Shown: positions 43,501-56,013, counted from the first letter of the stretch. The stretch: DNA of 64,000 nucleotides from Escarpia spicata (GCA_963995525.1 OZ023218.1:52187689-52251688), one strand, 5' to 3'. Numbers and translations are program-made. The notes: generated by a model from the letters alone, not told the origin.

Positions 43501-43730
43501 GGCCGCAGCGTTGTCTTTCACGGCCACTAGTGGTAGATCGATGTCGTCATGTTAACAGCTAGCTCCTGTATGTTGTATGCACTACAGAAATTATGTTTGA
43601 ATAAAAACTACTCGATAAGTCACGTTATAATGGACTTGAACTGTTTATTATTGCGTCAATATTATTATGTGTCTGTGACAATGAAATGTTTTATTTCAAC
43701 AAATAAGTCATAGTCTGCAAAATATGTGAC
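40550..43730. other. AT-rich host spacer
   Basis: No gene or element recognised. A short (AT)n lies at about 41872-41892. Short open frames here have no recognisable domains. Confidence 0.4.
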
Positions 43731-43732
43731 CA

Positions 43733-43912
43733 CAATGCAAAAGGTAAGTTCTAATATAGCGCAGTATCCAGTCCTCAGGACTGCTCAAAGCGCTTTACAC
43801 TTTACTCCCTGGCAGACCTGTTCAATCAAACACCATTTTGACTTCTCTGGGAAGCATTCAGCCACGCTGCAATTAATGCACTTGCGTTGGGAAAGTGCAC
43901 CGATATTGAACA
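43733..43912 (-). mobile_element. SINE, 3' part (copy 1)
   Basis: Reverse complement of the SINE at 48220-48500 over its 3' region: gtaaagtgctttgagcagtc and gtcctgaggactggatactg are shared exactly, ending with aagaacttacctttt-like sequence. The tRNA-related 5' head is missing or too diverged to see. Confidence 0.8.
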
Positions 43913-44793
43913 CCTAACTTCCGAGCAATCTTTCTCCATTCCTGTACGTGATATCGAGGATTATCAAGGATCAGGCCCCGAGTTACTACAAGCTCTGTGT
44001 GCAAGCAGGAAATAGGGTCAATGCATTTGTTATTTTTTTCCACAAAATGTAAAAAAGTGTTTTTCGTAATTGGTAACGGATGACATATATTGGACTACAG
44101 TGGTCCTGATATTGGACCAGGTGGTCCAATATAGGTGCTTCTGGTTCGATATACGTCAACTGTCTTGATGCTTTGAAAGAAACCAAGGTTCAGCACCCAC
44201 TTCAGACTTATAAGAAGATAGTCGCTTAATGCATAAATCACGAAAACTACGGCGTTCCAATGAGCATACAAATGACATGTGACGACTAAACGCCAAATAG
44301 ATTTGACACAATTTAATTATGAACTGAGAACAAACTATTATATGTTGTCACGAATAGAAGAAAACGACAACGAAGTGATTGCCATGATAGAGTCTGTCAC
44401 GGATAAACGAACAAACCAACGGAATAATGGCCAGTAGAGTGTCTAATAATGACAAAAAGATACCAGTCGGTAATTGATGGTCCCTGATCACCAAATTAGG
44501 AATACGATCTTTTACTGACACATGTCACATCGATAGTTATAGGGCAGGCCACCAGCACAATTCATATGTATCCATATCCCACAGTGTACACATTTCACCA
44601 TGGTTTCTTTTCGTTGTTCGTTACACAGTACACATTACCAAGATTCGTTGTCACATTGACCACTTTTTTCGTTTTGGCTGGCAGGAGAAAGCTGCCGTTT
44701 TTTTCTTTTTTTTCTTAATTGGATCTGTTGTCTTTCTATTTGTTTTGCCAACTGTTGAGTTATGCCTACTTTTGTGCCTTTTGACTTTTGTTG

Positions 44794-45588
44794 TTAAAGT
44801 TTTTTATAGGGACTGGAGTTTATGATTTCCGACTTGGTGGTTCTTCTCTTGACCCTAGAAATCGCTGGTTTTGGGATGGGAGACATGATTGCAGGAGTGG
44901 TGACCTTTCTAACCAGCTCTGGTTGATCAGTAAGCTGCCCCGTGATTGGGACTAATGCTTCACAATGACCAGCATCTTCACTCAGATTTATGTATTTGAG
45001 CATAATTGCACCAGACTCCTGAAATTCCGTCCCAAATTCAAGTACACTCTCTCCAACGCAGACATGCACTGGTCGTTGTAGACAGCGTGCCGTTGCAACG
45101 ATCTCTATATCCCCAATAATTTCACTGGGATTCGCCATTGATGCGATTCTGTCCTCGATAGATGCATAGCACAGTCTCTGAGGTAGATCTGCGTTCACCT
45201 TCCTCTCATCAATGTTTTCATAAAGGCCAACGTTGTCTAGCATATGTACAATCGTGTTGGATTGTAGCGCATCAGCGGAAGTCATTTCTCGCATTCTCAT
45301 TTGCAGGTCCTTTAAATTGCCATCGTTGTCTCTTTCTGCATGCTGCATATCGAGATCTTGACAAATAACAACGACTCGGAAGAAACAACGTCCATCTGCA
45401 TTGGTTGCGACACACCTGAAACCACTCTGTCTGCTGCTTGTGGATGGGCATGGATCATTGGACTGTTGCTCTCTCGTGGACAGCTTTTGGTTGTTGGATT
45501 GTTGCTCGCTTGTAGACGGGCTTGGGTCATTATACTGTTGTTGCTCATTCGCGGACAGGCTAGGTTTGTTAGACTGTTGATCTCTCAC
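44794..45588 (-). CDS. OTU-like cysteine protease domain with Ser/Gln/Pro repeats (probable pseudogene part)
   Basis: 264 codons. The first 60 residues are imperfect 15-16-residue repeats of the type EQQSNDPCPSTS. Next comes the OTU signature VATNADGRCFFR (about residue 70), where Asp and Cys fit the OTU catalytic box; a later GHCEALVPI (about 210) could hold the His. OTU proteases remove ubiquitin-like modifiers. The frame lies directly downstream of the pogo-like transposase on the same strand, linked by more of the same repeats (45600-45790), so it is probably the C-terminus of the transposon protein or a second gene. Continuity is broken by stops. Confidence 0.6.
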   Translation of the reverse strand: MRDQQSNKPSLSANEQQQYNDPSPSTSEQQSNNQKLSTREQQSNDPCPSTSSRQSGFRCVATNADGRCFFRVVVICQDLDMQHAERDNDGNLKDLQMRMREMTSADALQSNTIVHMLDNVGLYENIDERKVNADLPQRLCYASIEDRIASMANPSEIIGDIEIVATARCLQRPVHVCVGESVLEFGTEFQESGAIMLKYINLSEDAGHCEALVPITGQLTDQPELVRKVTTPAIMSPIPKPAISRVKRRTTKSEIINSSPYKKL

Positions 45589-45882
45589 TGATGGGCATGG
45601 GTTGGTTGTGACATGCCTGAAATTATTCTGCCTGGTGCTTGTGGATGAGCTCAGCTCATTGAGCTGTTACTTGTTTGTGGGCGGACATGGATCATTGGAC
45701 TGTCGGTCGCACGTGGACAGGCTTCGGTTGTTGGACTGTTGCTCGCTCGCGGACGAGGTTGTTGTATTTGACGAATTGTCATTCTGCACAGTGGCATCTC
45801 AGGCAGAATTCGATGGAACATCTATACCAGTTTCCGAGTAGGACAACTTGAACCTTCCAGCCGCGGCGAAATCTGCATCAGT

Positions 45883-47035
45883 CTATATGTTCCGATCACA
45901 AGGCCAAATGCCTGTGCACTTGAAACCATTGGCAGCAGTTACCATGGAAACAGAGCGTACGTATGCCCTTCCGAAGATACGACAGACTGAGGAGATGGTG
46001 ACTGTAGTTTGTTTGGTCCTCAGCCAAGTGTCACATTCCACATTGTAATAGGTCATCACAGGTTTATAGAAAACCCGATCAAGGGGTTGGAGACGGTGCG
46101 TTGTGTGTGGAGGAATATATAATATGACGACTCCATGGTCCCGGGCGTAATGGATTGCTTCAGTATTTTTCGTGTGTGACGAATGACCATAAAAAATCAA
46201 CAGAACATGTTTGTCTTTGGTGCAGCCAACATGAGATACAAAGTTCTTCAGCCAGACGACGAAGAGTTCCTTGTTCATCCAGCCTGATTCATTATTCACT
46301 TTGACGCTTCCAGTGATTCTATAATGCGTTTACGCCTGAAAATTATCATTGGTGGAACATAGTTGCCCCCTGCAGTCATGCTGCACACCACTGTTGTAGT
46401 AAAGCCTCTCTCACCACTAGTAAGAGATCCGATTTGCCTTTTCCCTATTTTCTCAAAGACCCGGCCAGGCTTCTGCACAGTTGTTATACCCGATTCATCC
46501 ACGTTAAAGATGTTTGTAGCATCGAATCAGTACGTGTCAACCAAAGTTTCTAGTTTATCGTAGAACTCATGCACACTCTCACGATTAAACCCTTTGGCTC
46601 TCGTAATAGAAGTTGCCTCGGCTTGACGGAGGGAGAGTTCAGGGTGTCTCCTCATAAAATCACGGTACCAATGTCTGCTAGCTGCTTGTTTTTAAGTGTT
46701 AAAGCAATGCCTTATCCCATTCGCTTCAGCCAACTGATATGCCATATCCATCAAATCTTTCCTGGTCATACCAATCAGCATATTCTCCAGTTTTAAAACA
46801 TGCTCCACCAGCATGTTCTCCAACTCTGGCGGCAGAGTGCAAGGGCGACCAAAATACTTTCTTGGACCAATAGCGATTTTGTTTTTGTTGTTTAGGTGCC
46901 GCTTCAGGGTAGCCTTCGGAACCCCCTAGGTCTTGCTAGTTGCGTTGAGGCCGGCGTCTCCATTTCTGAATGACATGACCGCTCTATCCAGTTCCTCTTG
47001 GGTCCACTTTCCGTTTTGTCTCTGGAAAATATAAT
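45883..47035 (-). pseudogene. pogo/Tigger-type transposase (DDE superfamily), broken
   Basis: Gene order on the minus strand: a HTH-psq-like start (GKWTQEELDRAVMSFRNG, about 47020-46960) with a stop shortly after, a second DNA-binding region ending at LSLRQAEATSITRAKGFNRE (about 46620), the first catalytic Asp in FNVDESGITT (46490-46510), then WMNKELFVVWLKNFVSH and the second catalytic region LLIFYGHSSHT, and PPHTTHRLQPLD. In active relatives the second motif reads D before GHSSH; here it is Tyr. At least two internal stops and one frame change are visible. Confidence 0.85.
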
Positions 47036-48214
47036 TTGTAGCCTAAATCAATCAAACAGATGCGACATTCCCAAGTATGTCATTGATATAATATAATAAT
47101 AATAGTATTTTGTATCTAAAACTAAATAAACCATGTTTTAGTTTTGGTCGTTCTGGCAGGAGGGGCTAGGTTTGAATACGGGATGTTTTTGCCCAAATGA
47201 GCGTGATCGACTTATGATGCTTGCTACGGGTTAAGTATACGTGCCACATATGCAATTATTGACCATTGATAACATAATAAGAGGCAGTTTCACATTATTG
47301 CTTGTCTGTGAAAATAATAGCCATGTCTATCAAACTTTAAGCAAGGTGTGGTGATTATCAATAAAATAATGAGGCGTTTTGAAGAAACAAATATTATTTG
47401 TTTTTTAGTTTCCCGCATATTCCAGCAAAACTGTCAAACAAAGTGAACATTTCAGAAAATAATATACCCCGTGATTAAAAATGTAGGCCTCCCCTGTTAC
47501 TCAACAAGGTCCCGGGCCATAAGTAGGAGTCTAATATACACATGCAGAAACTTCAGTATGACACATTTTCATATATCATGTGTGTTGCATGGGATGGTAC
47601 GTATAGTGGACCACGGGTGTTTTACATTGGACCAGTGGTCCAACATAGGACACCCCGACTGGTCCAATATCGGTCGAAAACATAATTAACTTCTTCGATG
47701 TGATTCTCGGAAACTGTACAGTTGTCCGTCTTCATTCCTCTCATGCACGCTATATAGACCTCCTACGACACTCTATTGTAATCGTGTACAATCGACTCTG
47801 TAACAGGCTCTGCATCACGCCTTCAAAGTTGGTTAAAACTCGATGCACACCACTCTCAATGGTATGACTTCGTTTAATCATTGAGCGGTACTAAATTGTA
47901 TTGCAATGAACAGTATTGGCACAGTCGTCTTCTAAAAATATTGCAAATAATAAAGTTGTTCGAGCAACATTTATTTACAAAGGACACATATGGTAATCAT
48001 AATCGACATTATCAACTTAAAAATTGCAATTATAATTGTGATGTATTTGTTTTAATTTGTACTATGCCTAATTTACCAAGACAAATGTACGCCTATATTT
48101 TCGACTTGATTTGTTGGTAATTACCATAACAAATACATAGTTTCTAACGGCAATTTGCCCTTCGTTGCGTCACAGCTAACCGGTGTGCGGCGGTCAGTCG
48201 TAGGCCAGTCACTA

Positions 48215-48500
48215 GCTTATGTAGAGCGCAGTAGCGCAGCTTTAAAAGCTCAGGGCTCTCAACTGAGAGAACGTGGGTTCGAATCCAGTGCGGCGGTGTC
48301 GAACCTTGGGCAAGTTCGTTTATTCTACATTGCTTCAGTTCACCCAGCTGTATGCGATAGACAGTGGTGGATATTCGTCCCAGAGAAGTCGAGATGGTGT
48401 TCGATTGAAGAGGTCTGCCAGGGACTAAAGTGTAAAGTGCTTTGAGCAGTCCTGAGGACTGGATACTGCGCTGTATAAGAACTTAGCTTTACCTACCTTT
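48215..48500 (+). mobile_element. tRNA-derived SINE (copy 2)
   Basis: The head has tRNA-like promoter boxes: a TAGCGCAGC-like A region and a canonical B box GGTTCGAATCC at 48276-48286. The body then runs through gtaaagtgctttgagcagtc and ends ctgtataagaacttagcttt with a short acctacctttacg tail. The body is shared with copy 1 at 43733-43912. Confidence 0.85.
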
Positions 48501-50760
48501 ACGATCATACGCGATTTGCCTACGACCGTCGAGATGCGTCGCAGCGTAGACAATCGGGCGGTGAGCGGCTAGCTACATTAAATTTGTTGCCGCGCCGATA
48601 CTTGAAAGGTGAAAGATTTGCGAATTTTACCCGAGTACCGACGCTTAGCGCGGCTCCGGTAGCTCGCTCGCTACTCGTGCCGTTAGTTACGTTTCTAATA
48701 TTTTTGTCGATGCATATGCAAGATATTTCGGTATATTGTGGTTCCTAATTGCAAATAAATATGATCTACACAACAAATAATATTGTATTGATAACGCGTA
48801 GCGAATAATTTGAGTATTTGTTTACTGTTAAAAGTGGATCTCCCATCGCGATAAAATAGACTGATCCACACAACCTTAGCAATGTGCGCTATAGTACAAG
48901 TCGATCTTTGGTGTGAGGGGCATGCTATACCCGTCGTTAACTGATATTTTGCTCAACATTCTTTGTGCTATTTTCACTCTTTGTTATCCCACTTTACATG
49001 ATCGAATATGTTTTATGTATACTGTAACATGTATGTGTTACGTTAAAAACGATTAGGGAACTACGAAATATTTAGTCAATAACAGGAATGTCGGCAAAAG
49101 ATGCTACTACGACCATGTCCGACCGGCGATAATAATTATGTTGGCATGTCGTTGCTATTTAGGCCGACTTTCAAATTGTGCATACGATCTACGGATACGC
49201 ATGGAAAATCGTATTTATTAAATAATATATATTTTTTACTCTACTTTGGAAATAGTGTACATATGTCAAATTAAAGCAAATATAATATCATATAATAAAG
49301 TAATGTCGATGGTAGAATGGACGGCGGGCCAAGATCGACGACATTTAGTTATAACTTTCATAAGAACGTAGGCTGGTTGTTCCTTTTGTTATACGACCAA
49401 ATCATTTTGAAATGTACATTAATATATTTTAAAACGAATATCCAAATTTACAAAATTGCAAAGAAACAGTGGTTGTGTTAAATATGCGACTACAGATAGT
49501 TTTAATTTAATATTATTTTATAAAAAGCAGTTATACTTATACAAAGTAAGCTATATTTCTTACAGAACTTAACTTTTTAACTAAAGTACATTAGAAATAT
49601 CCCATTATTTCTTCATGTAATTACTTTATTATGTTGTAATGGATGTTCTGGTTTCATGTCCAGAACAGTTGTATAGTTTTGACAGTTTTCCCTGACTCAA
49701 GGTGATCAGGGAAAGGAAACCCATTCACAAAAAGTCAGATAAAAACCAAACAACACAATACAGCTCAATGAAACTTGTTTTAATGCCTACATATAAAATG
49801 TATCTTCCAAGTGTTCATCTATTTATTTGCCTAAGTTGTATTTTTTTAATGTTTGTTGGTCTCCTGCCAGGTGCTAAACTGCTAAAACCTCATTTTGAAA
49901 ACATGATATCTCGAAAACTACCATTCATATCCATCTTATTTTTGCGTACTAAATATATATGTTGTTGTCCTTGGACAGGTATAATATTATGAGATTCAAG
50001 ATATTAATTAAAAACTTGTATTAGGTCAAAAATGGCATTTTATAACAAAAACTTGCCCGATCCCATATTAGAAGCAAAATAGGTGAGTTAGATGTTTGCC
50101 GGAATGCCTTCAATGTTACTGTTGATCGGACATATTTCATAAAATATTCCACATCCGTTGGTCTGCCACTGGACAATAGTTCTGCCCTATCGTTTTCTTT
50201 ATCATCGTCACATTGACAAGTATGGAGTCACGTGCTGGTCGTAAAAGACACGTGCACACTCTAATATACAATTAAGATGCTGCTGCGAGCCAATGCGCTC
50301 GTTTCTATGGTGAGTCATATGCGTGGGAACAGGGTGCAAAGGGGTCTGGAATTTCGCTGAGGGCAGACATATGGTTCTGCCCCCCCCCCGAATAAATCTG
50401 AGCGTGCATATGGGCTTTTTGGCGAGCCTCAATGGGCAAATCGAAGTATTCTGGAATCCATAAGGTGTTTTTTTTCGTGGCGATTGTCAATGGGGTGCAA
50501 CTGGAGGTTTCTAATGAGCTTCAACAATTTTGAACGTCGCCGCGGCCCGCGAGAAATATTCCCACCGCCACCGCTCGTCTTCGATGTCATCAGCTGAGAG
50601 CCGAGGCAGCGGAGAAGGTTAAATTACCGCGGCGCGATGCAGAATAATAATTTTCAAGAACTACCCCACCCCCCCCATCTTCTGCTGTCGTGAACCGATA
50701 GCGGAACGGAATGGCGCTGAAGCTCCAGATTGTTTTTTACTTACATTAATGGTTTAGCAT
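48501..50760. other. AT-rich host spacer
   Basis: No gene or transposon terminus recognised. A poly-C run sits at about 50381-50390, and a GC-rich patch with cgccgcggcccgcg at about 50533-50550. Confidence 0.4.
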
Positions 50761-50791
50761 AATGCGTTCACAATACGCGTTCACCTCCAAA

Positions 50792-50795
<4 letters not shown>

Positions 50796-50849
<54 letters not shown>
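50796..50849. repeat. (AT)n microsatellite
   Basis: About 26 uninterrupted AT dinucleotides. Confidence 0.97.
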
Positions 50850-50852
<3 letters not shown>

Positions 50853-50854
50853 CA

Positions 50855-51460
50855 CTACACCACCTGCAGATTCAAAGTAGTGCCATCTCTTACAACATTA
50901 CCAAGTACAACCCAATAGTTGGTTTTACTGGATCCGGCCACAAAGAGAAGCAACATGAGAAAGACGCGTGTGTCTATGTACACGACCACTGCTCTCTTGA
51001 ACGTGCTTGTCACTGTCTCATGCATGTAATATGAGGCCATAAAGAGAAGCAGCACGAGGAAGAAACGTGTGTATATGTACACGACCGCTGTCCTCTTGAA
51101 CGTGCTTGTCACTGCCTCATTCATGTCACAGTAGGCTATAAAGAGAAGCAACACGAGGAAGACGCGTGTGTCTATGTACACGACCACTGTCCTCTTGAAC
51201 GTGCTTGCCACTGTCACATGCATGTAATATGAGGCGCGTGTCTGCTTCCTTATTTAAATGCACAACCAACATCTCTAACAGTTGATTTTGTGCATTTGTT
51301 GTCTTGAAATCCCCCACCCACGACGAGTTCGCATCCATCGGGCAGGTGCTTACCGTGCTCCATCATGTAATGGATGAGACAGTGAGCCAGGTCAGCCTTG
51401 CTTTCATCTACGGACGTGTTTGACAAAGATGATGCGCAAAGATGGAGAGCCCACATCTAT
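50855..51460 (-). pseudogene. Decayed transposon-like protein with internal 99-bp triplication
   Basis: On the minus strand the upstream segment (about 51250-51456) reads WALHLCASSLSNTSVDESKA, then HLNKEADTRLILHACDS, a motif typical of multi-copy uncharacterised invertebrate proteins. After it a 99-bp unit is repeated three times (starting about 50943, 51042 and 51141), each encoding TFKR-VVVYIDTRVFLVLLLF with small changes. The unit is 33 codons so the frame is kept. The whole lacks a proper start and end. Confidence 0.55.
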
Positions 51461-52455
51461 AACAATTACTATATTATTTGCATGTCTGTTTGATTCGATG
51501 TTTATACGTAACATAAGTCTGTAAATGTATGATAAAATATTACGTGCAATGGTTTTTCATTGGGATGGTGTTGACATCTACCCATTAACTAACTAAACGA
51601 CTAGTTGAGGCTGTTCTGAGTGATCTCGCAAGCACACTGTGTTGACACTCAAACAGCTACCGTCTCATCAACAACTATGATTGTTTGTAGGCGTCTGTGT
51701 CATGCTGGCATGAACTTTCTTAAGTACGTTTAATTCCGGTTCAGCAGATCTGAGACGGCTGTCCGTGGACTGCTAGTAGCAGTAATGTCATCTGTTGGAA
51801 CTAAAGCATTTTCCTCTAGCCTTGATTAACCAAGCCCCGTGATGTGGCGCCACTATTTGTCGCACACAAAAAACTACATCCAGAGACGTCTTGCTGTTAC
51901 AGTGAAGGAGGTGAGGTTGGTAGGTGTATAATTGGAAGTGTTTTGTGAGCCTCAGAGAGTTTCTGTGAACTTCACGGGGGTGTAATCAGACTTTTTTTGG
52001 AGTCTTAAGGCTTAACTTAAGGTGCAGGTGAGGGTTTCTCGATCTGAGCCAAACCAAATGCTGTAGTCGCAGAAAATGTGTTGCTTCTGCACCGCCGTAA
52101 CTTCAGCTTCTCCACTGTCTCTGCTCGACTGGTGACATCGGATGACTGGGGGGTGAAGGGGAGTATGGGGCGGAGGGGGGGGGGGGTGCTGTTGAAAATG
52201 TTTCGTCATTGCGCAGCCGTAATTTCACCGTCTTCTCGCTGTCTCTTGCGCTGTCTCCTAACTCGTCTCAACTGATGAAATGGGAAGACGGGCGGGGGAG
52301 GTCTGTTGATTTTTTTTTTGCCGCTACGCCATGTCGCTGTATCTTCACTTCAACTTTTCTTCAGTTTCTCCGCTTGCTTGCCTGGCTCAACTGTGACATC
52401 AGAAGATGGGGGTTGCTATTGAAATTGTTCACCGCCGCGTCAGCATAATTTCAGC

Positions 52456-52592
52456 TTATTTGACAAGATTGCCACGCAGATAATTAACTCTAGATGGCAG
52501 CCTTTTGGCTTATCGAGAGTTCAACCCTTGTTTATTTACAAGTATCCCGCCCTTCTGAGGTGTGTGTCGATTTTATTTTGTACATATTCATG
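52456..52592 (-). mobile_element. CR1/L2-like LINE 3' end, diverged (copy 4)
   Basis: Matches the 3' UTR of the copies at 13598, 14851 and 20050 (agatggcagccttttggctt, gtatcccgccc, ggtgtgtgtcgattttattt) with several mismatches and a small deletion, so it is an older copy. Confidence 0.7.
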
Positions 52593-53214
52593 GCATGACA
52601 TGGAGCTGAGGTGTTGTGCTTGGCAGTAGCTTCCACGACAGCTGTCTTATTGTTACAAGTTTGACGTATTTCAATTCAAGGAACGTTTTTCATATTTCTC
52701 AGGTGCGTGTATAGAGGTACATATATTACTTCGGACGTTTACATTTTAATTGAAAATGATTACTGGTGCCGGACTGTTATTGTTTTTAATCGACATTCGT
52801 CTACGCTTGCCTTGAGAACCGGTTGCAAACTTGTCAAGCAGAACGCTGTGGTCTATTCTTGGATAACACCGGACCACGGACAACTTTTGTGCAATCGCCG
52901 ATGATACTCAGTGACGCAAGACGCACTTCAGCATGCGTGTGTGTCAACATCAGTGGTGCGTTATTCTAGGACACATTTGTTGTCAACTGCCGCCCATGCA
53001 ACCAGGTATATCAGATCTCCGGTGACCTGCTGTGTGAATCTTCTCTTTCATCAACTGTGCATCTTCAAGCGTTCGTCTACGAAACGTAAACACCTTGGCG
53101 GTCGTAAAGTCACAAAACAGATCAGGACAATAATTCACTACGCAAGAGTACCGACGTTGGCACAACCAAGCCGAAATGTACCAAATTTCATAACTTTACC
53201 ATTGTGTAAACAGT

Positions 53215-54565
53215 TATAGCGCGATCAAGGCGTAAGAGTATGCTACGTTAACGCACAATCGTGTCAGAACAAAACACTCGCCATTGCGGATCATATACTT
53301 GAAAACCATCTCGATATGATGGCGATATGCGAAACGTGGTTGAAGCCTTCGAGGGACGCCAATGTGATTACAGACATTGTACCATATGGATATTCCATCA
53401 AGCACACGCCGAAATCGTCTTACACAAACAGGATACCGATGCATTTCGATCCTTTGAACACCAATGTCATCCTTGAGAATCGTTGTTATTTATCGACCGC
53501 CGCCATCTGTGATAAATGGCTTGTCAACAACTGTGTTTTTTTTAAGAATGGGACCGTTTCATCGACCAGCATGCCACAAAACCTGGACCTCTGATTATCA
53601 TGGAAGATTTTAACTTTCATATTGACAACGCTGCAAATGTTGATGCACGGCGATTGACCAATTATGTGAATGCCACAGGGATGGTGTTGCATGTTCGCGG
53701 GCCAACCCACTGGAAAGGACACACTTTGGATGTACTCATGACCAGGCCGCAGCAAGGACGAACACCTTGTTCGAAATGTTACCTTTACGGACATGGGCCT
53801 TTCTGACCACTTTGCGGTGAGTTTCATCATAGCCATTCTTCAACATCGCACTCTTTTGATGAAAATCAAATATTGCAAGTTATGCAACAATAATGTAGTG
53901 TCTTTTCGACAAGACATTCCACTGTTCCGTTCGGATGATCTTGACTTGCTGAACGTAGAAGAACTGGTTTATCAATACAATCATAATGCAGGTCAGCTTA
54001 GTTTATTCGCACGCGTCCGTTGTTCCGGATAAATACAAGACTGGCTGCATCTCGCCATCAAGAAGGCTGGACTAAATCCAGAATCAATGCAGAATTATCG
54101 ACCTGTATCGAATCTGACATTTCTCTCTAAAGTAATCGAGCGCGTTGTAGCAAAACAGCTGAATGTCCACATGCAAGAGAACAACTTGCACGACCAGTTT
54201 CAATCGGCATAGCGACAAGATCACTCAACTGAAACGGCTCTGCTTAAAGTTCACAATGATATTATGTATGCAGTAGACCGTGGCTGTGTTGTTGTGTTGG
54301 TTATGCTTGACTTGATCGCCGCTTTTGACACAATTGTCCACGGAATTCAATTGAGCAGAATCACTCACAGATTCCGTGTCACTGGCGCTGCACTTGAGTG
54401 GTTCAGATCTTACTTGTCCGGTCGGCATCAAGTCGTTCGTATTGGAAGTGTCAAATCCTCCCCAACTGCTGTGGCGTTTCTGTTGGTCCATGTTTAAAAG
54501 AATGTCAGACTGGACCTTTACAAGTGCAGTTTCAGTAGAATGTCCAGCTCTTTACGCCGACTGAC
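53215..54565 (+). pseudogene. Non-LTR retrotransposon: endonuclease and RT fragments
   Basis: Plus-strand fragments in shifting frames. At 53230-53430 is the endonuclease N-terminus (VCYVNAQSCQNKTLAIADHI, MMAICETWL); at 53480-53750 the middle, with MEDFNFHIDNAANVDARRLT where GDFN is expected, and HTLDVLMTRP; at 54100-54490 an RT segment including VIERVVAKQLNVHMQ and LVMLDLIAAFDTIVHGIQLS, where DLxAAFDT is RT motif A. Stops and a large gap between endonuclease and RT make it inactive. Confidence 0.85.
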
Positions 54566-54664
54566 AAGGTGGCAAGGAAATCCACATTCTGAATGAAAGC
54601 AAAGTTGGTCTACAACAGACCGTTCTGTTAATTTAGAGATATACTGGAGATTCGATATAGGGCG

Positions 54665-55395
54665 CAGACATGGGGGTCAAATGCAAATGCATTTGCATTT
54701 AAACGCATTTAAATGCAACTGATCCAGTGTTTGCATTTGAAAATTTGGAGCCAAAACTATTTGCATTTAAATACATTTTAAAAGTATTTGAACTTATAGC
54801 ATTTAATTATGTCAATGAAAACTGTTATCACAGCTGTACTTAATTAAATTGTTGCTTGGTCTGGGCTGTTGATACAGGTCAATCGTGTTACTTATGTGAT
54901 CACCGAGGCATGACATTCACTGAGAGAAAACTGGCCTTCCTATAGCTCTTTTATTAGCTGACCAACTGCAGCATTTGCATGCTTTGATGATCATTAACTA
55001 CTCGGGTCATTATCAGATGGATGATCAGTGTATCAGTTGGCCTGTGACAGGATCAGGTTAGCAGGCATTTAATTAACAGTGGGTGGCTTATTCTAATTTT
55101 ATTGGAAGACGCATCAATGGGCACAGGAAATGGAAAACAGGATTAACCTGTCACAGGAGAAAATAAAAAAATGTGTGACCAATTATAACATGGGTCTATG
55201 GACTCAATGAACTCCCTTAATTCTGGATAAACAAAGGTCAAGTATAGCTCATTTTTGTCATTATGTATTATGCACGAGCACGGGGACGTCAAGTATTTGA
55301 ACAGTATTGAAATACTTTTGAAAAGTATTTGCATTTGACATTAACAAATTGCATTTGCATTTAAATACCTTTCAATGTACTTGATCCCATGTCTG
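54665..55395. mobile_element. hAT-type MITE 2
   Basis: A 731-bp element with ends CAGACATGGGGGTCAA on the left and CAGACATGGGATCAAG on the right (reverse complement). The subterminal parts are rich in tgcatttgcattta and its complement on both sides. I see no perfect 8-bp target duplication (atagggcg versus actgtctg), so it is old or its borders are slightly off. No transposase. Confidence 0.65.
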
Positions 55396-55700
55396 ACTGT
55401 CTGTCAGGGCGATAGTTTTTTGGAATAGGATCCAGTTCTGCATTTTTAAGCAGTGGCTCTACAAGTGCAGTCTTCCATTCGTGTGGGAATTCCCCAGCAG
55501 CAATGGAGCAATTGATGATGTGTGTAAGGAATGGCACAAATTCCTCAATATACTATTTTACCAATTTGGTTGGCATGGGGTTCAGAACATAGCTGGTTGT
55601 CTTAGATTTCATAACCAACTTGTGCACATCATCATCAGAGACCGCAGCAAATATATCTAAATTATCACACACACACCTCTGTTTTCTGATGATTTGACGG
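55396..55700 (-). pseudogene. Possible RT palm remnant
   Basis: On the minus strand the reading includes HSLCNEF-like text, IINCSIAAGEFPHEWKTALV and EPLLKNAEL followed by DPIPKNYRP, a pattern of the RT N-terminal region (FP..WK.A.V.P..K) of non-LTR elements. The element strand is opposite to that at 53215. Frames are broken. Confidence 0.5.
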
Positions 55701-55928
55701 GAGGTTTTGCTAGGCAACATATCACGTGCAGGATAGGTTAATATTTAAGCGTGTTCGGCCAGTATTGCCAGAGGGTTGACATTGGTTGTTATGTAGGGAA
55801 TATAACATAGTATAATGTTCTTCCCTTGTTCTGCTCATTATGTTATTATATAGGATTTGTCTTAACTTGATTTGTATTGTAATGAGTTACAATAAATTTG
55901 ATTTGATTTGATTTGGTTATGCTTCAGG

Positions 55929-56013
55929 TGGCGTGCCTATCCTGGATGACATGACATTTGGTCAGTACGAGAAGATGCTAGAGGGTTGTGTCAGCAACCT
56001 GTATATCCAGGGT
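55929..56013 (+). CDS. Candidate host exon, gene unknown
   Basis: After tatgcttcag a reading GVPILDDMTFGQYEKMLEGC then VSNLYIQG ends at a donor-like ggtaagg near 56013. The codon use looks coding and both borders match splice consensus, but no gene is recognised and no neighbouring exon was found. The open frame continues to about 56100, so the exon could be longer. Confidence 0.35.

Larger units (their letters stand above)
44088..47670 (-). mobile_element. pogo-like DNA transposon, decayed
   Basis: Imperfect inverted ends of about 70 bp bracket the region: on the left tattggactacagtggtcct followed by ggaccaggtggtccaata; on the right a matching set with attggaccagtggtccaa and ggtccaatat. Inside on the minus strand are a psq-type DNA-binding region, a DDE domain and an OTU-like domain. 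TA target duplications are likely but the exact border is unclear. Stops and a lost catalytic Asp make it inactive. Confidence 0.7.

Noticed and set aside
48241..48310. Possible functional tRNA gene
   Set aside because: A clear B box, but the A-box region and acceptor stem do not form a proper cloverleaf and the body continues as a SINE shared with another copy.
50781..50860. IYIYIY-rich frame
   Set aside because: Translation of an (AT)n microsatellite.
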